This document shows positions 24,535 through 36,424 of a stretch of DNA of 64,000 nt, piece after piece. The translations under genes and the position numbers were made by a program. The DNA comes from Fomitopsis serialis. Taxonomy: Eukaryota; Basidiomycota; Agaricomycetes; Polyporales; Fomitopsidaceae. Within the stretch, counting starts at the first letter, position 1; each line of letters opens with the position of its first letter. The stretch is taken from the NCBI RefSeq assembly GCF_022376445.1, contig NW_025954984.1, forward strand, positions 62,001 to 126,000, written 5' to 3'. Below the pieces are notes generated by a model. That model was not told the origin of the DNA. It saw only the letters and a list, made by a program, of their open reading frames with translations, and did no database searches.

Positions 24535-27052
24535 ATGGGTCGGCCAACGGAGAACAACCAGGACAGTCTGACGGTGCGCGATAACCGGACAGGCCAGACG
24601 TACACTATCCCGTAGGTCTTCCACTAAGAGTCTCTTGAGTGCGCGAGTCGCGTGGCTGAACTGCGTCAAGGATTGTGGACAACGCGGTGCCCGCGAATGC
24701 GTTCAAGGACATCAAGGCACCGAAGAAGGCTGGCGAGCGGGAAGAGAATGAGACGGAGAAAGGCCTGCGGGTGCAGGACAAGGGTTTCCTGAATACTGCT
24801 GTCATCCGCAGTGAGATCACATATATTGACGGTGAAGCCGGAGGTGAGCAACTGTTGGCACGAACCGTGAATTGACGTCTTACAGAATATACGCCTCCAC
24901 GTAGTCTTACGTTACAGGTCCGTAGCGACTGTGTCGCGTGCAGGGGATAGCTAACGCGATGAGATGAATAGAGGCTACCCGATCGAGCAACTTGCCCTTC
25001 ACTCGTCACATCTAGAGTCTGCGTACTTGCTCATTTATGGCGCGCTTCCGACGAAGGAGCAACACGCTCATTTCGAAACGGAGGTGATGCGTCACGGCCA
25101 AATGCACGTCGACTCCGAAGAGTTCTTCCGCTCGTTCCGGTATGTGATCCGTCTCTGTAGTGTCATGTCTACTAAACACCACGGCACGCCTGCTAGGTAT
25201 GACGCGCACCCGATGAGCATGCTCACGAGCGCGTTCGCCATGCTCGGCTCGTTCTACAGCGAGGCCAATCCCTCCCTCCAAGGTACACCTCAGTGATCTA
25301 CACCCGTGCCGAGTGTAATATGAAAACATATTGATGCAGGCCAGAAGTTGTACACCAAAGGCGACAAGGAATCGCTTGCTACAATGGACAGACAAATATA
25401 TCGACTAATAGGGAAGGCGACCACACTCGCTGCGTATGCCTCCTCTCCTTGTGTATTACAAGTGTGGGGTTCTCGTCTGACGATGTCTGGCAGCATGGCA
25501 TACCGTGTACGACAAGGACGAGACTTCGTCACTCCGCTAGTGGGACTTAGCTACACGGGATCGTTAGTGGTCTTGCCTGCCTGCCTACCGTCGGCGCGCT
25601 AAGCATAGATATTTTCTAGGTTCCTGTACCAGATGGACCACCTGGGCGAGGAAGACTACAAACCCAATCCGGTCCTAGAGAAGGCGCTTGACGTCCTCTT
25701 CCTTATTCACGCAGACCATGAACTGAATGCATCATGTACTACGGTTCTGCAAACGGGCAGCTCGCTGGTCGACCCATACTCTGCATTGCGTAAGTGCGCT
25801 TCTGCTGTGAACATCAACATGAGGGCTGAATACCCGACTTACAGAGCTGGCTGTGCTTCTCTTTAGTGAGTGTCAGAGTGCTCAATAGGGTCTCAGAGCT
25901 TACTGCGTGCCCTTTAGTGGGCCATTACACGGCGGCGCTAACGAGGCCGTCATCCGGATGTTGGTCTCCATAGGAAGGTTGGCACTCTCCTCCTGTTTAA
26001 TTGTCGTCGCGAGTCAACTGTGGATTGTAGCCCTAAGAATGTTCCTGCGTTCATTGAGGCCGTCAAGAGACGCGAGAAAACGCTGTCTGGCTTTGGGCAC
26101 CGGTACGTAACTGCTACTGCTACCTGTGTGAAAAGGCTATTCTCACCACGATGCGCGCGTTGTCAGCGTGTACAAGACGGTCTGTGCTATTGTGTAATTC
26201 ACACTATCCGGAATGACCACTGAAGTCAAGCGGTAGTCTGATCCTCGATCATTCATCGTGCGGAAGACGGCAGACGAGGTGTTCAAAGTGTTTGTGCTGG
26301 TTTCATAGCCTCTCGCGATACCTCTCATATCGGTTGCAGTACAGGGAGGGATGCGCTACTCGAGACAGCTATGGCGCTGCACGATGCTGCGATGAAGGAT
26401 GAGTACTTCATCAAGCGGAAATTGGCACCTAACGTTGACTTTTGGTATGTCCGCGCACCATTGCCTTCGCGACGGCAGGCTCATTACGTGCCCTTGCAGG
26501 AGGTACGTCTTGTCGGCACCTAGCATCACGTTTCGCTCACGGGTTTCCAGCGGCCTGATTTACCGTGCGATGGGTAACGTGTCTCTCCTCCCGTCAATTC
26601 GGTGCGGTGCTAATAGGGCCCCGAAGGCTTCCCAATGGACTTCTTCCCGGTGTTGTTCGCCGTCCCGCGGGTAGTTGGCTGGCTGGCACACTGGAGACAG
26701 ATGATGCTGCAGGAGGGGGGCGTGAAGATTTGGCGTCCCAGGCAGGTGAGTGGTCGCCGGAAAGGCCGTGCTGTACAGGGTCGCCCAGCTGATCCGGCCG
26801 CCGGCATGGTTGCGTGCAGGTATACGTCGGTGCGGGGAAACGCGAGTACGTGCCCGTCGGGAAGCGCGAGGCGGTGGAGGGCCTGGGGCAGACGCCGTCT
26901 GCTGTCGAGCATGGCGGGTGAGTTGCATGCGCAGTTTGTCGTTGGCGTGCAGGAGCCTCGTGCTGATTGTTCGTCCTGATTTCGCTTCCGTTTCGGGCAG
27001 GATCACGAAGAGGACCATGCTGGCGGACTTCAAGGGGAGAAGCAGGCTCTGA
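24535..27052 (+). CDS. Citrate synthase, peroxisomal type (C-terminal SRL)
   Basis: Nineteen exons give 488 residues in phase: 24535-24611, 24671-24843, 24905-24917, 24972-25139, 25197-25282, 25340-25433, 25494-25562, 25620-25789, 25847-25865, 25918-25977, 26031-26102, 26167-26179, 26237-26289, 26340-26444, 26500-26502, 26551-26573, 26627-26745, 26820-26917 and 27001-27052. It condenses oxaloacetate and acetyl-CoA to citrate. Family blocks are [12 protein letters not shown] and [12 protein letters not shown] (active-site histidines), SGFGHRVYKTSDPRS, and [20 protein letters not shown] (active-site Asp). The last three residues, SRL, form a PTS1 peroxisomal signal, so this is probably the glyoxylate-cycle isozyme. 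An in-frame upstream ATG at 24415 would add a basic 40-residue leader and could give a second targeting form. Exons of 13, 19, 13 and 3 nt are inferred because only they restore conserved residues in phase. Confidence 0.93.
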
Positions 27053-27385
27053 GTTGCTGTACAGACCTCAGCCTGTACTTGGCCTGTACGGCGTACTATA
27101 CTTTTAATTTACCCCGTGTGCGGCCGAATGTGCATGCTCTTGTGATGTCGCGGAATGTGTTCAGCCGTCGCTGCCGCGCCGTCGGCGAATGGGGCGCGAC
27201 CGCTTGGCCCAACTTGGCGAGGGCACCATATGCTCGTGTTTGGCGGTGTTTGTCTTGGAAACATTGTGACGGCGACGGTCGCCCTCCTCACGCCCTCCTT
27301 GCTCATCACCACGTCGACCTTTTCTCTCCCTCCGTCCCGTCCGTGAGCTCCCTGCTCCTCTCGTTCCTCCCCGCGCATTGCCACA

Positions 27386-28195
27386 ATGTTCGCCACGCTC
27401 ATTTCTGTCGCTCTCTTCTCTGGCCTTGCCATCAAGGGAGCTCGCGCCGATTTTGCGCTCAGTACCCCCACTCTCGCCAGGTGACTTTCGGTTCTCGAAG
27501 GCCAGTTCAACCCGGGTTCCTTACTCTGTGCTTGTCCCCCTAGTGTCAACCCGCCGACTTCAGCTGGGCGAGCACCGGCTCTGACAGCTACAACATCATT
27601 GCCGTGCCCAGCGACGATGTCTGTGGCGATGAAATGTACGCGTTTCCTTATCCGCTTCTGCTGGCCGGGGAGCTAACAATGCATTGGCACCAGTGCTGAC
27701 CTCGGTGACTTCACCGGCACCACCGGCACTTGGACAGTCGCCATCCCCGCTGGTCAAAACGTAACGTTTTCTGTTCAGGACCAGTGGGGCAACGAAGCTT
27801 GGAGCGGTTCGGTCAGTCGGAGACATCGGTCAGTTCCGCGCAAAACTGATCAGATGGATTGTAGGCAACCGTTGGTCCGAGTGACGACTCGTCTTGCTTG
27901 TCGGCCGTCTCTGGCGCATCCTCCGCTGTCAGCAGCGCTGTCGCCACCGCGACCACCTCGTAAGTGACTCTGTGTACGCCAGCATCCTTGTCCTGACGCC
28001 TCCTCCAGTATCCACCCTTCCACCGCCAAGGGTTCCGGCGTGGTTAACAACGCCCCCGCCTCCAGCAGCTCCGCTGCTCAGGTTGTTGGCGCCGCCAGCT
28101 CTGGCGATGGTACTTCCGCAGGGTTCACCATGCACCAGCTTAACGCTCCTGTCATGATCCTCAGCGCACTCGCTGCGCTCGCCATCGCGTTCTAG
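27386..28195 (+). CDS. Secreted Ser/Ala-rich GPI-type cell-surface protein
   Basis: Exons at 27386-27480, 27544-27635, 27694-27811, 27865-27959 and 28009-28195. The start gives a clear signal peptide (MFATLISVALFSGLAIKGARA). The mature part is a small beta-rich domain of a common Agaricomycete family, with CQPADFSWASTGSDSYNIIA, CGDEIADLGDFTG and TFSVQDQWGNEAWSG, then VGPSDDSSCL. A Ser/Ala-rich linker and a hydrophobic C-terminus (MILSALAALAIAF) fit GPI anchoring. It is probably displayed on the cell wall; its function is unknown. The joint of exons 1 and 2 is off by one base: exon 1 ends in phase 2 while the conserved CQP frame needs phase 0, so one base appears to be missing near 27480-27544. 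Confidence 0.82.
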
Positions 28196-28691
28196 AGAAC
28201 GCGACAATATACCCTCAAATTGACGCTTCGCGAAATGCCTATTGTATCGTGCTTCCTGGGGTTGGGTGTGTTACAGTTTTCTTGATCCATTCTAGGTGGT
28301 CAACGACGTGGACGCTCCGGTAGTTCCGTCGATGCCATCTTCGGTCGTTAGGCCGCTGGTTTCGGCTTGCGCAATGTCGAGTCGTTGCGAGCGGGCCTGT
28401 TGCAGCGTGGTCAAGCTGGGTGTACCATGACATATACCTATGTATTGGCGATCTGGAATGATTATTATCTTCTATATATACGTGTCTTCCGCTGTCTATT
28501 GGTGTTTGTGCTTGTGAATGTGGAATTCAAGTGTCTCGTGTATAGTGTATTGCCTAACGCGTCTGAGTGACCCACCGCGGCCCCAGGAGTGTGCCCGATG
28601 ACCCGAAATCCTGAACTAAATCACGTTTGATGCAGAACCACTTGTTCAAAAGAAAGATGTCTCTCCTGTCCGCAGGATCGCACTGCTCGCC
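28196..28691. other. Intergenic stretch, no gene seen
   Basis: Half a kilobase between two plus-strand genes. It should contain the terminator of the surface-protein gene and the promoter of the reductase gene. No open frame here has recognisable content. Confidence 0.5.
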
Positions 28692-30026
28692 ATGTCGCCA
28701 ACCCACAATACTCGACTCGTGCTCGCAGAGCGGCCGACCGCGCAGGTGATGCCCTCGACATTCCGTCGGGAGGTCGTGCCGTTCGACTTCAAAGCGGGTC
28801 CCGGGGAGGTCCTCGTCAAGGTTGAATATGTCTCGATTGACCCGGCCATGCGAAGCTGGTTGAACGACCGGAGGAATTACATCGAGCCCGTGAAGATTGG
28901 CGAGGTTATGAGGGCTTTCGGGTTGGGTGAGGTCGTCCAGGCGGGTGAAGGGAGCGGGTTTACTCCGGGCGACCGCGTTGCCGGTGTGCTCGGTGAGTAT
29001 GTGCATGCGCTGAGTTTACCGAGGATACTCAAAGACGGTCAGGGTGGCAAGAGTATGTTGTGTTGAAGAACACGGCGGTGCGAAAGGTGGTGTATGTCCA
29101 GCCTGAGTGCACGTATCCTGGCACCACGTTCTAGGCTGACTATCTGCATTACAGCGTGCCTCGCGGGGCAGAATACCTGGACTTCTTGGGGCCGCTGAGT
29201 ATGACTGGTATGTCAGAGTTCAATCGAAGCATACCGATGACCTGAACACGACCATGCCTCAGGGTTCACTGCCTTTGTGGTGCGTCTGCGGCAGTGACAG
29301 TACTATTGCGCTTCGTCCTCAAGTCGTCTCCATAGGGTTTGCTGGACATCGGTAAAGTGAAGCCTGGCGAGACCCTTGTCGTCTCCGGCGCAGCAGGCGC
29401 GACAGGCTCTATTGTCTGCCAGATCGGCAAGCAGAAGGGCGCGAAGGTCTACGCCATCGCCGGGTCGCAAGAGAAGTGCGAATGGCTTGAGAAAGAGCTC
29501 GGCGTGGACAAGGCCCTGAACTACAAGAGCCCGACGTTCCACGACGAGTTCAAGAAGCACGTTGGCTTTTTCGACGTGTTTTTCGACAACGTGGGTGGAG
29601 AGATCCTGGATTTCTCATTGACGAGGATGAAGAAGAATGCTCGGATCGTGCTTTGTGGTGAGTGTCGATTCTACAAAGCATACCTGAGTGAGCCTGACGT
29701 CCGGTGTTCAGGTGCCATCTCGGATTACAGTAAGTCAACTTGCGGAACCCAGAAAGGGAACTGCTGAGCGGAGTCTTCACAGACGGAAAGCCCAGAGGAT
29801 TGACCGGATATCTCAACCTCATCTCTCAGCGGGCGAACATGGAGGGTTTATCATGTGCGTGTGCAGCCGTAGCACTGCGGGTTCGACGAGCTAAAGGGCC
29901 GCTAGCTTCGACCACGCCGACCGCTTCCCAGCTGCCCTGCAGTATCTCGGCGAGAGGCTGCAAGACGGCAGTCTGAAGCGCAAGTTCCACGTGTGGAAGG
30001 TCTCGAAGGCGCACCTTCAGCGATGA
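28692..30026 (+). CDS. MDR-family NADP-dependent reductase (PTGR/leukotriene B4 12-hydroxydehydrogenase-like)
   Basis: Eight exons: 28692-28992, 29043-29091, 29155-29207, 29263-29279, 29336-29657, 29712-29729, 29783-29854 and 29906-30026. The N-terminal GroES-like domain holds VEYVSIDPAMRSWLND; the Rossmann domain holds the glycine motif VSGAAGATGSIVCQIGKQKG and FDVFFDNVGGEILDF. It has no zinc-binding cysteines, as in the PTGR/quinone-reductase branch that reduces enone double bonds with NADPH. The C-terminus reads FDHADRFPAALQYLGERLQD and KRKFHVWKV. Two very small exons, 17 and 18 nt, are needed to keep phase. One base is missing at about 29844-29847, where the family has EGFI and the sequence gives a G run one base short. 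The substrate is unknown. Confidence 0.87.
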
Positions 30027-30596
30027 ACCTGCTGTTCACAGGTGGCAATACAGGTAAACTGTGGTACATTCACTGACCTATTCATTTTACATGGGCTACA
30101 TCACTGATCTTTGACAAAGTGTTGTGAAGATTGCGAGAGATTCGAGGCGAAGCTCTGATCATGTCAGTGACCTCGTGTTAAATACATTCGAGTCTACTCA
30201 GGGAACTTGGATGTGCGCTCAGTATGGTGGCCTGTGCTTTTGCGTATAGGTTTCGAGGTTTGACACGTCTTCAGGGTGTACTGTTTGCTAGTCGCTACAG
30301 TGACGGTTGCTCATACGACGGCGGCATAAACTCGCCGATGTCTGTATTTAATAACTTACTCTCGAGAATCGTCTTCGACTGCTGGGGCATCTGAAACAAC
30401 GACGTCATGATTTAGGCCATCAGAGGAATTACTTACAGAAATGTAAGATTACACAATCTAAGCTGTCATCCAAGCCAGTATGACGGTGTAGCTAAGCTAC
30501 CGTATCAGATAACTCACAGTGATGGGCCAGTGGCAGCGTGCTCTCGATCTAGGACGTCAAGCAACTCCGTGCGGGGTCTGTATCACATTTCGACCC
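30027..30596. other. Intergenic stretch, no gene seen
   Basis: Between the reductase and the Caf120-like gene. No domain or splice pattern is visible; it should contain the promoter of the downstream gene. Confidence 0.5.
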
Positions 30597-33500
30597 ATGC
30601 GTGTTCGTCGTTGCCGCTACGCCTCATCTCCTCCACGCCTCTCTCCCGTCAATGACTTTTGTGTCCCAGGGCAGCACCAGCCCTCGCTGGGACAGTCGCA
30701 ATCAGGGATTCATCCCCCATCCCAGCTCCACCAGTGGAAGCAGCAACAGGAACGCGTACACGACTTCTCTCCATCACCTCCTCCAGACAGGCGGCCTCAG
30801 CCAGAGCCTCGTCCTGCCGTGCTCAGAAAGAACTCGGCAGCGCCTGCAAGTCCGCCGTCTAACACCAATCATAGCCATTCGCGGTCGTTCTCCGCGTTCT
30901 CCCTCTTCAAGGCTAGGCATCCTCAAGAGAACCCTCCTTCGCCACCGCCTCCAGCGGATGATGACCCCGTCAAGTCCCCCCGCAGTCCACCGCCGCTTTC
31001 CAGGAGAATCGATCATCTACTCCTGACCCCGAAGCCTCTGCGCCTCAACCTGCCGTGAACAAACCGCGCTGAGCCGGCTGTCTTCGGCTGATGCCCCTAC
31101 GCCTCCGCTCCATCCAGAGATACGCTCGATCGTGCAGCTCACGCTCGCACATGCGCACAAAATCTACTTCTCTGGGCCGCTCGTGAAGCGCGTCGAGCGT
31201 CAGCCAGATGGTCAGAAGCCGACCAGGGACGAGGTTGGCGAGATGTATGGGCGCAGTTGGGAGGGACGACTCTGAGCGTGTGGGACATGAAGGCCATTGA
31301 GGAGGCGAGCAAGCAGGGTAAGCAGGTACCTCCCACTTACATCAATGTGACCGACTCTGTGAGTTGCGTGTGTCCCATGTACGTCGCACATTCTAATGCA
31401 CCTTGTTACACCAAGTTTGTGAATGTTCTGGGATCTCTGACAATGTCGTCAACGCCGGGCGGGCCCCCTACCAAGTTCACGAACGTAATAACCGTCAATA
31501 CCGCGGGGTCCAACCTACTGTTGTTCGCATGCCCTTCCCCACAAGTGCTAGTATCATGGGCATCCGCATTCCGTTTGTCCGCTTGGGAGAAGTCGAGGTT
31601 GGAAGAGATATATACCGCCCATCTCATCCGGATCACTCTGAATGATGGTAAGTTAGTCACCGAGCACCCGCTCTATCCTGATCTCAACCCAGATCCAGGG
31701 AGGGACGCTCCGTCGCCGCTCGTCAACGGCAAGATGGAGGGCTGGGTGCGTATCCGTATCGCGGGCCAGGTCGATTGGAAGCGGATGTGGATGGTAGTCT
31801 CAGTAGGTGGGCACCCTTATGATGGATCGTCCGTCTCTTCTGTCGACCATCGGCCAGGGTCTCCGACTACTCCGCGTCGCAAGAAACGCATTTCAGACCT
31901 CTTTGTCAAAGAGCGTAGTCCCACCCGAGCAGCTCCGCCGGCGAAGCCTATCATCCACCTTGTAGCATCGCCCAAGCCGAAAGACAGGAAGCAGCCTCTG
32001 CTCACCATGAGTGCCGTCACGCAGGCGTTCGCGGTGTATCCCGAGCGGCCGGAGCTGATTAGCCGGAGCACTCTCATGAAGCTGGAAGGCATATTTGGCG
32101 AGGAGGAAATGGCTGGGGGTATGAAGCTGCGGGAAGGATGGCTCATGGTGCTGCCAGAGTTCGAAGGCTCAAACATTCGAGCGTCCGAGATGCTCAGATG
32201 GCTAATCGGTACGAGAACAACTCGATCTCTCTCGCTATATATTGACGGTGCTTCTGATAGCGCTTCATGACACGTTTGAACTCTACGGCCGGCCGCGCCA
32301 GTATAGCTGGGACCCAAGAGATCCGCGCAGTATGATGTTCGCTTATCCAATAGGACCTCAGCGGGATGTGCGTGTGCGACGGTTGACTGGCCCGCATGGG
32401 TTGCTCACTTCATCTGGCAGATGCTATTCTTGGACCGTGAACTGGCGGAGACGCTTGATGTCCGAGACGAGCGTACATCAACTATCCGCTCTCAATTGCA
32501 GAACATACTCGCCGACCGGATGCGTGGAACACAGGAACACAGTCCCATCGCGGATAAACCGCCTGTGCTACCCCCGCTCCCAGATGCCAGTTCAGAGGAT
32601 CTCAACGCTAATGGCAAGGCAACCAGGGCAGAGCCTCCTGAACAGCCCAAACCACGCGAGGAGTTCGCGATGCAGCTGCCTCCGCTTGACTTTTCATCTG
32701 AAGAGCCGCCGACAGTTCCAGAGAAGAGGGTGTTGACACCGATCACCGAGCGCAGCACGTCGCGTGATCCTAGTCGATCCCTCTCGTTTGAGGAGCCTGC
32801 GTCAAAACAATTGTCTTCACAGGTCAATTCTCCGCCACGAATCGCTGAGGCGGCGGAGGAAGACAACCGCGTTCTTGGGGAGGCTATCGTGATTAGTCCT
32901 ACGGCAACAACTCCACCTCCACTGCCGCCGATACCTATCCAAGAAAGAGGCAGGCGTAACCCCTCATTCGAGGTCTTCCGGCCTCAACCTAAGGCCCAAC
33001 GCCCGGAGCTTGACCGGCCTGCCTCGAAGTCGTCGCTGGGATATTTATCTACAGCTCCTCAGACGCCGAGCATGCAGGCTCCCACGTCTACTCCTGGACC
33101 AGAAGCGCGCCCTGCTGCCAGTGCTCAGGCGTCCCCACCGCCCGCGAAACCTCCCACGTCACCTCCGGCACCTACGTCCCCCGTTGACAGGCCGGCACCC
33201 ACTCGGTCCCCAGGGCTTCCCTCGATTGCCTCGCACTCGTCGTCGACGAGACCTGTATCACCGCAGGTTCCGAAATCACTTCCGCACCCTCTCGGGCACC
33301 TTCGTCTCCCGTTGTTCCGCAAGCCCCTTCGCCCTCGTCCAAGTCGCTGCCGCAGGTGCCTCCCGCTTCCTCTAGGGCGTCACCCGCCGTTTCCATTCCA
33401 CACGCACCTCTTCCGGCCCAGCCTCCTACGCCCCCACCACACAGTGCCTCAGACGACTTTCACACGCAGCGGGGGCTCTGCTCTACATGCAACAAATGCA

Positions 33501-35834
33501 ACAGGAGCCGGTGCAAGATACTGCAGGACAGCCCAATCTGCCACGGTCTGTCAGGCAAGACGACGACCGTGACTACGACTCGCCATCAGAGTACAGCCAG
33601 TCATATACCTCACACCAGACACCTACCAGCCCTATAAACCTCCGACATACCAGCCCGCCCAGTTCGTTCTCGGATCGTCCTCCTGCATCGCGCCGTGACA
33701 CTGCAAACTCAGGCACTTCATCGCGGTCGAATATGGCCGGTGCACGTAACGAGATCACCCCGGCAATTGCCGCGAGCCCAGCCAGATCTGGGATGGGACG
33801 TAAGCCTTCTGGCGCACGTGCTGCCCCTGCGAGCAAAATCCCGTCAAGGAACTCCTTCGCCCCCGACCAGAGCCTGCAAGAACGCGACGACGACGACGAA
33901 GACATGGTCGACCTCCACGACGCCCCTCCCCAAGTCGCTAGGGCGCAACAGGCCCTCGAGGATCCCGACGCCGATGCGTTGGCCGCGCTGACGTTCCTTG
34001 AGCAAGGCGAGGACGCAGACACGAACGCGTCGCAGCGCAGACCGTCCGCGCCTCCTTATGCGACGTCATCATCACCGTCCATCCCTCGGGTAGTTGAACC
34101 TGCCGATGGCTCTGCGAAGTCCTCTGCATCGCGTGAGTACAGATCGTCATTTGCGCCATCGAAGCAAGCTGCGGAACGCAAGGCGAAGGCACAAGCGCAG
34201 CAAGCCCTTCAGCAAGCAGCTGTCAGTCGTCCAGGAAGAGCCAACGGTAAAGCGAGAGTGTCGAGTCGTGGGGCGTGGGCCGAGAGCAGTGAAGAAGAGG
34301 ACGAGGAAGAGGAGGAAGAGGACGACGATGCAGATTCAGACGAGGATCCGGCGCCGCGCATGCCCTCCGGCCAGCAGTCGGCGTCGGGCTCTATTGCACC
34401 CAGCAACTCTGGCAGTGCTGCCAATTTATCCGGGAGAGGCCCTTCCCCCGCAGCACCAGAGACTAATGGCGCATATCCGCAGCCGCGCCGACCTCCGCGC
34501 GAGTTGCCTCAGGTGCCGGGTCCTGGACAGCCCTATCCGGGAATGCAGGGTACGTCAAATTAAGCTCGTGTCGTATGTTTCTCACGACGGTACAGCAGGT
34601 CAACAAGACGAATATCTTAGCCCGCAACCACGCAGGTTCATGTCAGATCCGTATACTGGCCGCCAGTCCATGGTGGCCGACCCTCCTCGCCAAGCTCCCT
34701 CTCCCCAGTCTCAGCTTCGACCCCCGACAGAGGCGCCTCATACAACGACTCACCGGCAGACCATGTGGAGCCACGCCCTTGAGGCACAATGGCACCCCTC
34801 CTCCCTCGGGACCGAGCAGGGACACGTTCATTCAGATGGAACCACCCTCCGCGACCATGACAAAGGCATTTACCCCACATGGTCTACTGTCGGCCGGGAT
34901 CCAGGATAAGCAGGACCGTTCCGCCAAAAGGCAAGAAGAGCTCGCGAGGGAAACCGGCGCGTCGCTCATCAACGTGCCGAACAAGCCCCCGCCGCCACAG
35001 ACTGGCCTGCTCGGTGCTGTCACCGCGCACGAGCGCGAGCACAAGCGCGAGGGTGGCATCGGCGCCGCTCTCACCGAACGCGAGCGTGAGAAGCGTCTGG
35101 CTGAGGAGCGACAACGCAAGCTAGACGAGTATCAACGACAGCAGCTGGAGCAGATGCAGCAAGGCGGTTCGATGTATGGCGGTATGGGCATGCAGGGCTT
35201 CAACCCTATGATGGGCAATCCGATGATGATGGGTATGAACCCCATGATGACGGGTGCATGGGGCTACCCCGGCATGATGCCTGGCTTCACCAGTCCCCAG
35301 CATATGATGGCTGCCCAGCAGGCCGCGATGCAGGCGTACCAGCAGGCGATGATGGCTTTCTCTACGGCGGGCTCACAGATCGGTGGCGACGGCGGTCCTG
35401 CCCCTCTCAATCCGATGATGACGGGAGGAAGCATGGGCATGGGCGGAATGGATCCACGCATGTCGATGATGGGTATGCCGATGATGAGTCCGAGCATGGG
35501 CATGAACCCCGCGATGGGGATGGGGATGAACTCGCCGATGGGTTCACCGATGGGTGGACCGATGGGGATGAACGCTGGCATGGGCATGGGCATGAACCCA
35601 GCAATGAGCCCCGGTATGTCACCAGGCATGGGCGGGATGGATCCGCGCATGTCGATGATGAGCATGCAGATGACGGGTGGTGGCATGTCACCGCCGGCGT
35701 TCGAGGGCATGCACCCCGTCAGCGAGAACAGCGGAAGCGGCCCGAACAGCTCTGTTGGCGAACGACGGTCACCCGCACCGCAAGGTCACGATTCATCAAG
35801 AGGCAGGACGGCCGCTCCGTCGCCGCTTCGGTGA
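30597..35834 (+). CDS. Caf120/Skg3-like PH-domain protein, Met/Gly-rich tail (several apparent frame breaks)
   Basis: Introns at 31359-31415, 31648-31698, 32209-32260, 32368-32420 and 34550-34595 all splice in phase locally. The proline-rich N-terminus is followed by an unknown conserved region (LTLAHAHKIYFSGPLVKRVE) and a PH-type region around WAQLGGTTLSVWDMKAIEEA and ITVNTAGSNLLLFACPSPQ. A second conserved block (WVRIRIAGQVDWKRMWMVVS) follows, then FDTFELYGRP-like sequence, long disordered Pro/Ser stretches, an acidic run near 34270-34360, a coiled coil (EREREKRLAEERQRKLDEYQ) and a Met/Gly/Pro-rich tail. The family links to the CCR4-NOT complex and cell-wall growth in yeast. The coding frame steps by one base near 31005, 31055, 31235, 33282, 33465 and between 34750 and 34800, so no continuous protein can be read from this sequence. 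Confidence 0.8.
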
Positions 35835-36424
35835 TACACGCCCCGTTGATTGCGTATGTATGATAGTTACGACTGGTCATGGACACATCGTTCTTATCCT
35901 CAAGGACTCGGCATTCCTCTCGTTTTGTCTGCATTTGGTCTACGTGGTTACATTATGTCCTCGCTTCGATTTCTAGCGACTCCGCACCCTTCGCGTCGTT
36001 CCACTCTTTCCTCTGGATATCTACTCATGTGTATGGTTGGCCTGCTTGTCTTAGCGGATACGGAAATTCGAACTAATTCGTGCTGTGCTGTCGGGATTTT
36101 CTTCGCCACCAGTTCGCTGGTGAGCGTAGATCAACTTAACCACATGTGCGAAGGACGCGACCGATGAGACAACCATGATGGATGTGTTCTCCAAGTCCCG
36201 TCTTAGTGGTTGCTTCCGTGTATGACGCGCGACGCGTCGGTCACGAGACCGTGATTCATGTCCCCGTATTAGTCATTTGACTGGGTGCCTTGTTCACGAC
36301 AGCCTTGACTTGACCAACAACTACCAGACTGTGCTTGGTGCTGTTTCATGAATACACAACGTATGCGACTTCGAATCTTCTGGATTCTGTACGCTGAATT
36401 CTGCGCCAGTGAGCCTGCGCGAAG
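35835..36424. other. Intergenic stretch, no gene seen
   Basis: Terminator region of the Caf120-like gene and promoter region of the RAD2-like gene. Only short frames without recognisable content. Confidence 0.5.

Noticed and set aside
26445..26550. A single 106-base intron without microexon in citrate synthase
   Set aside because: It would give Phe-Cys-Gly instead of the conserved Phe-aromatic-Ser-Gly; the two-intron reading has normal GT and AG borders and normal intron lengths.
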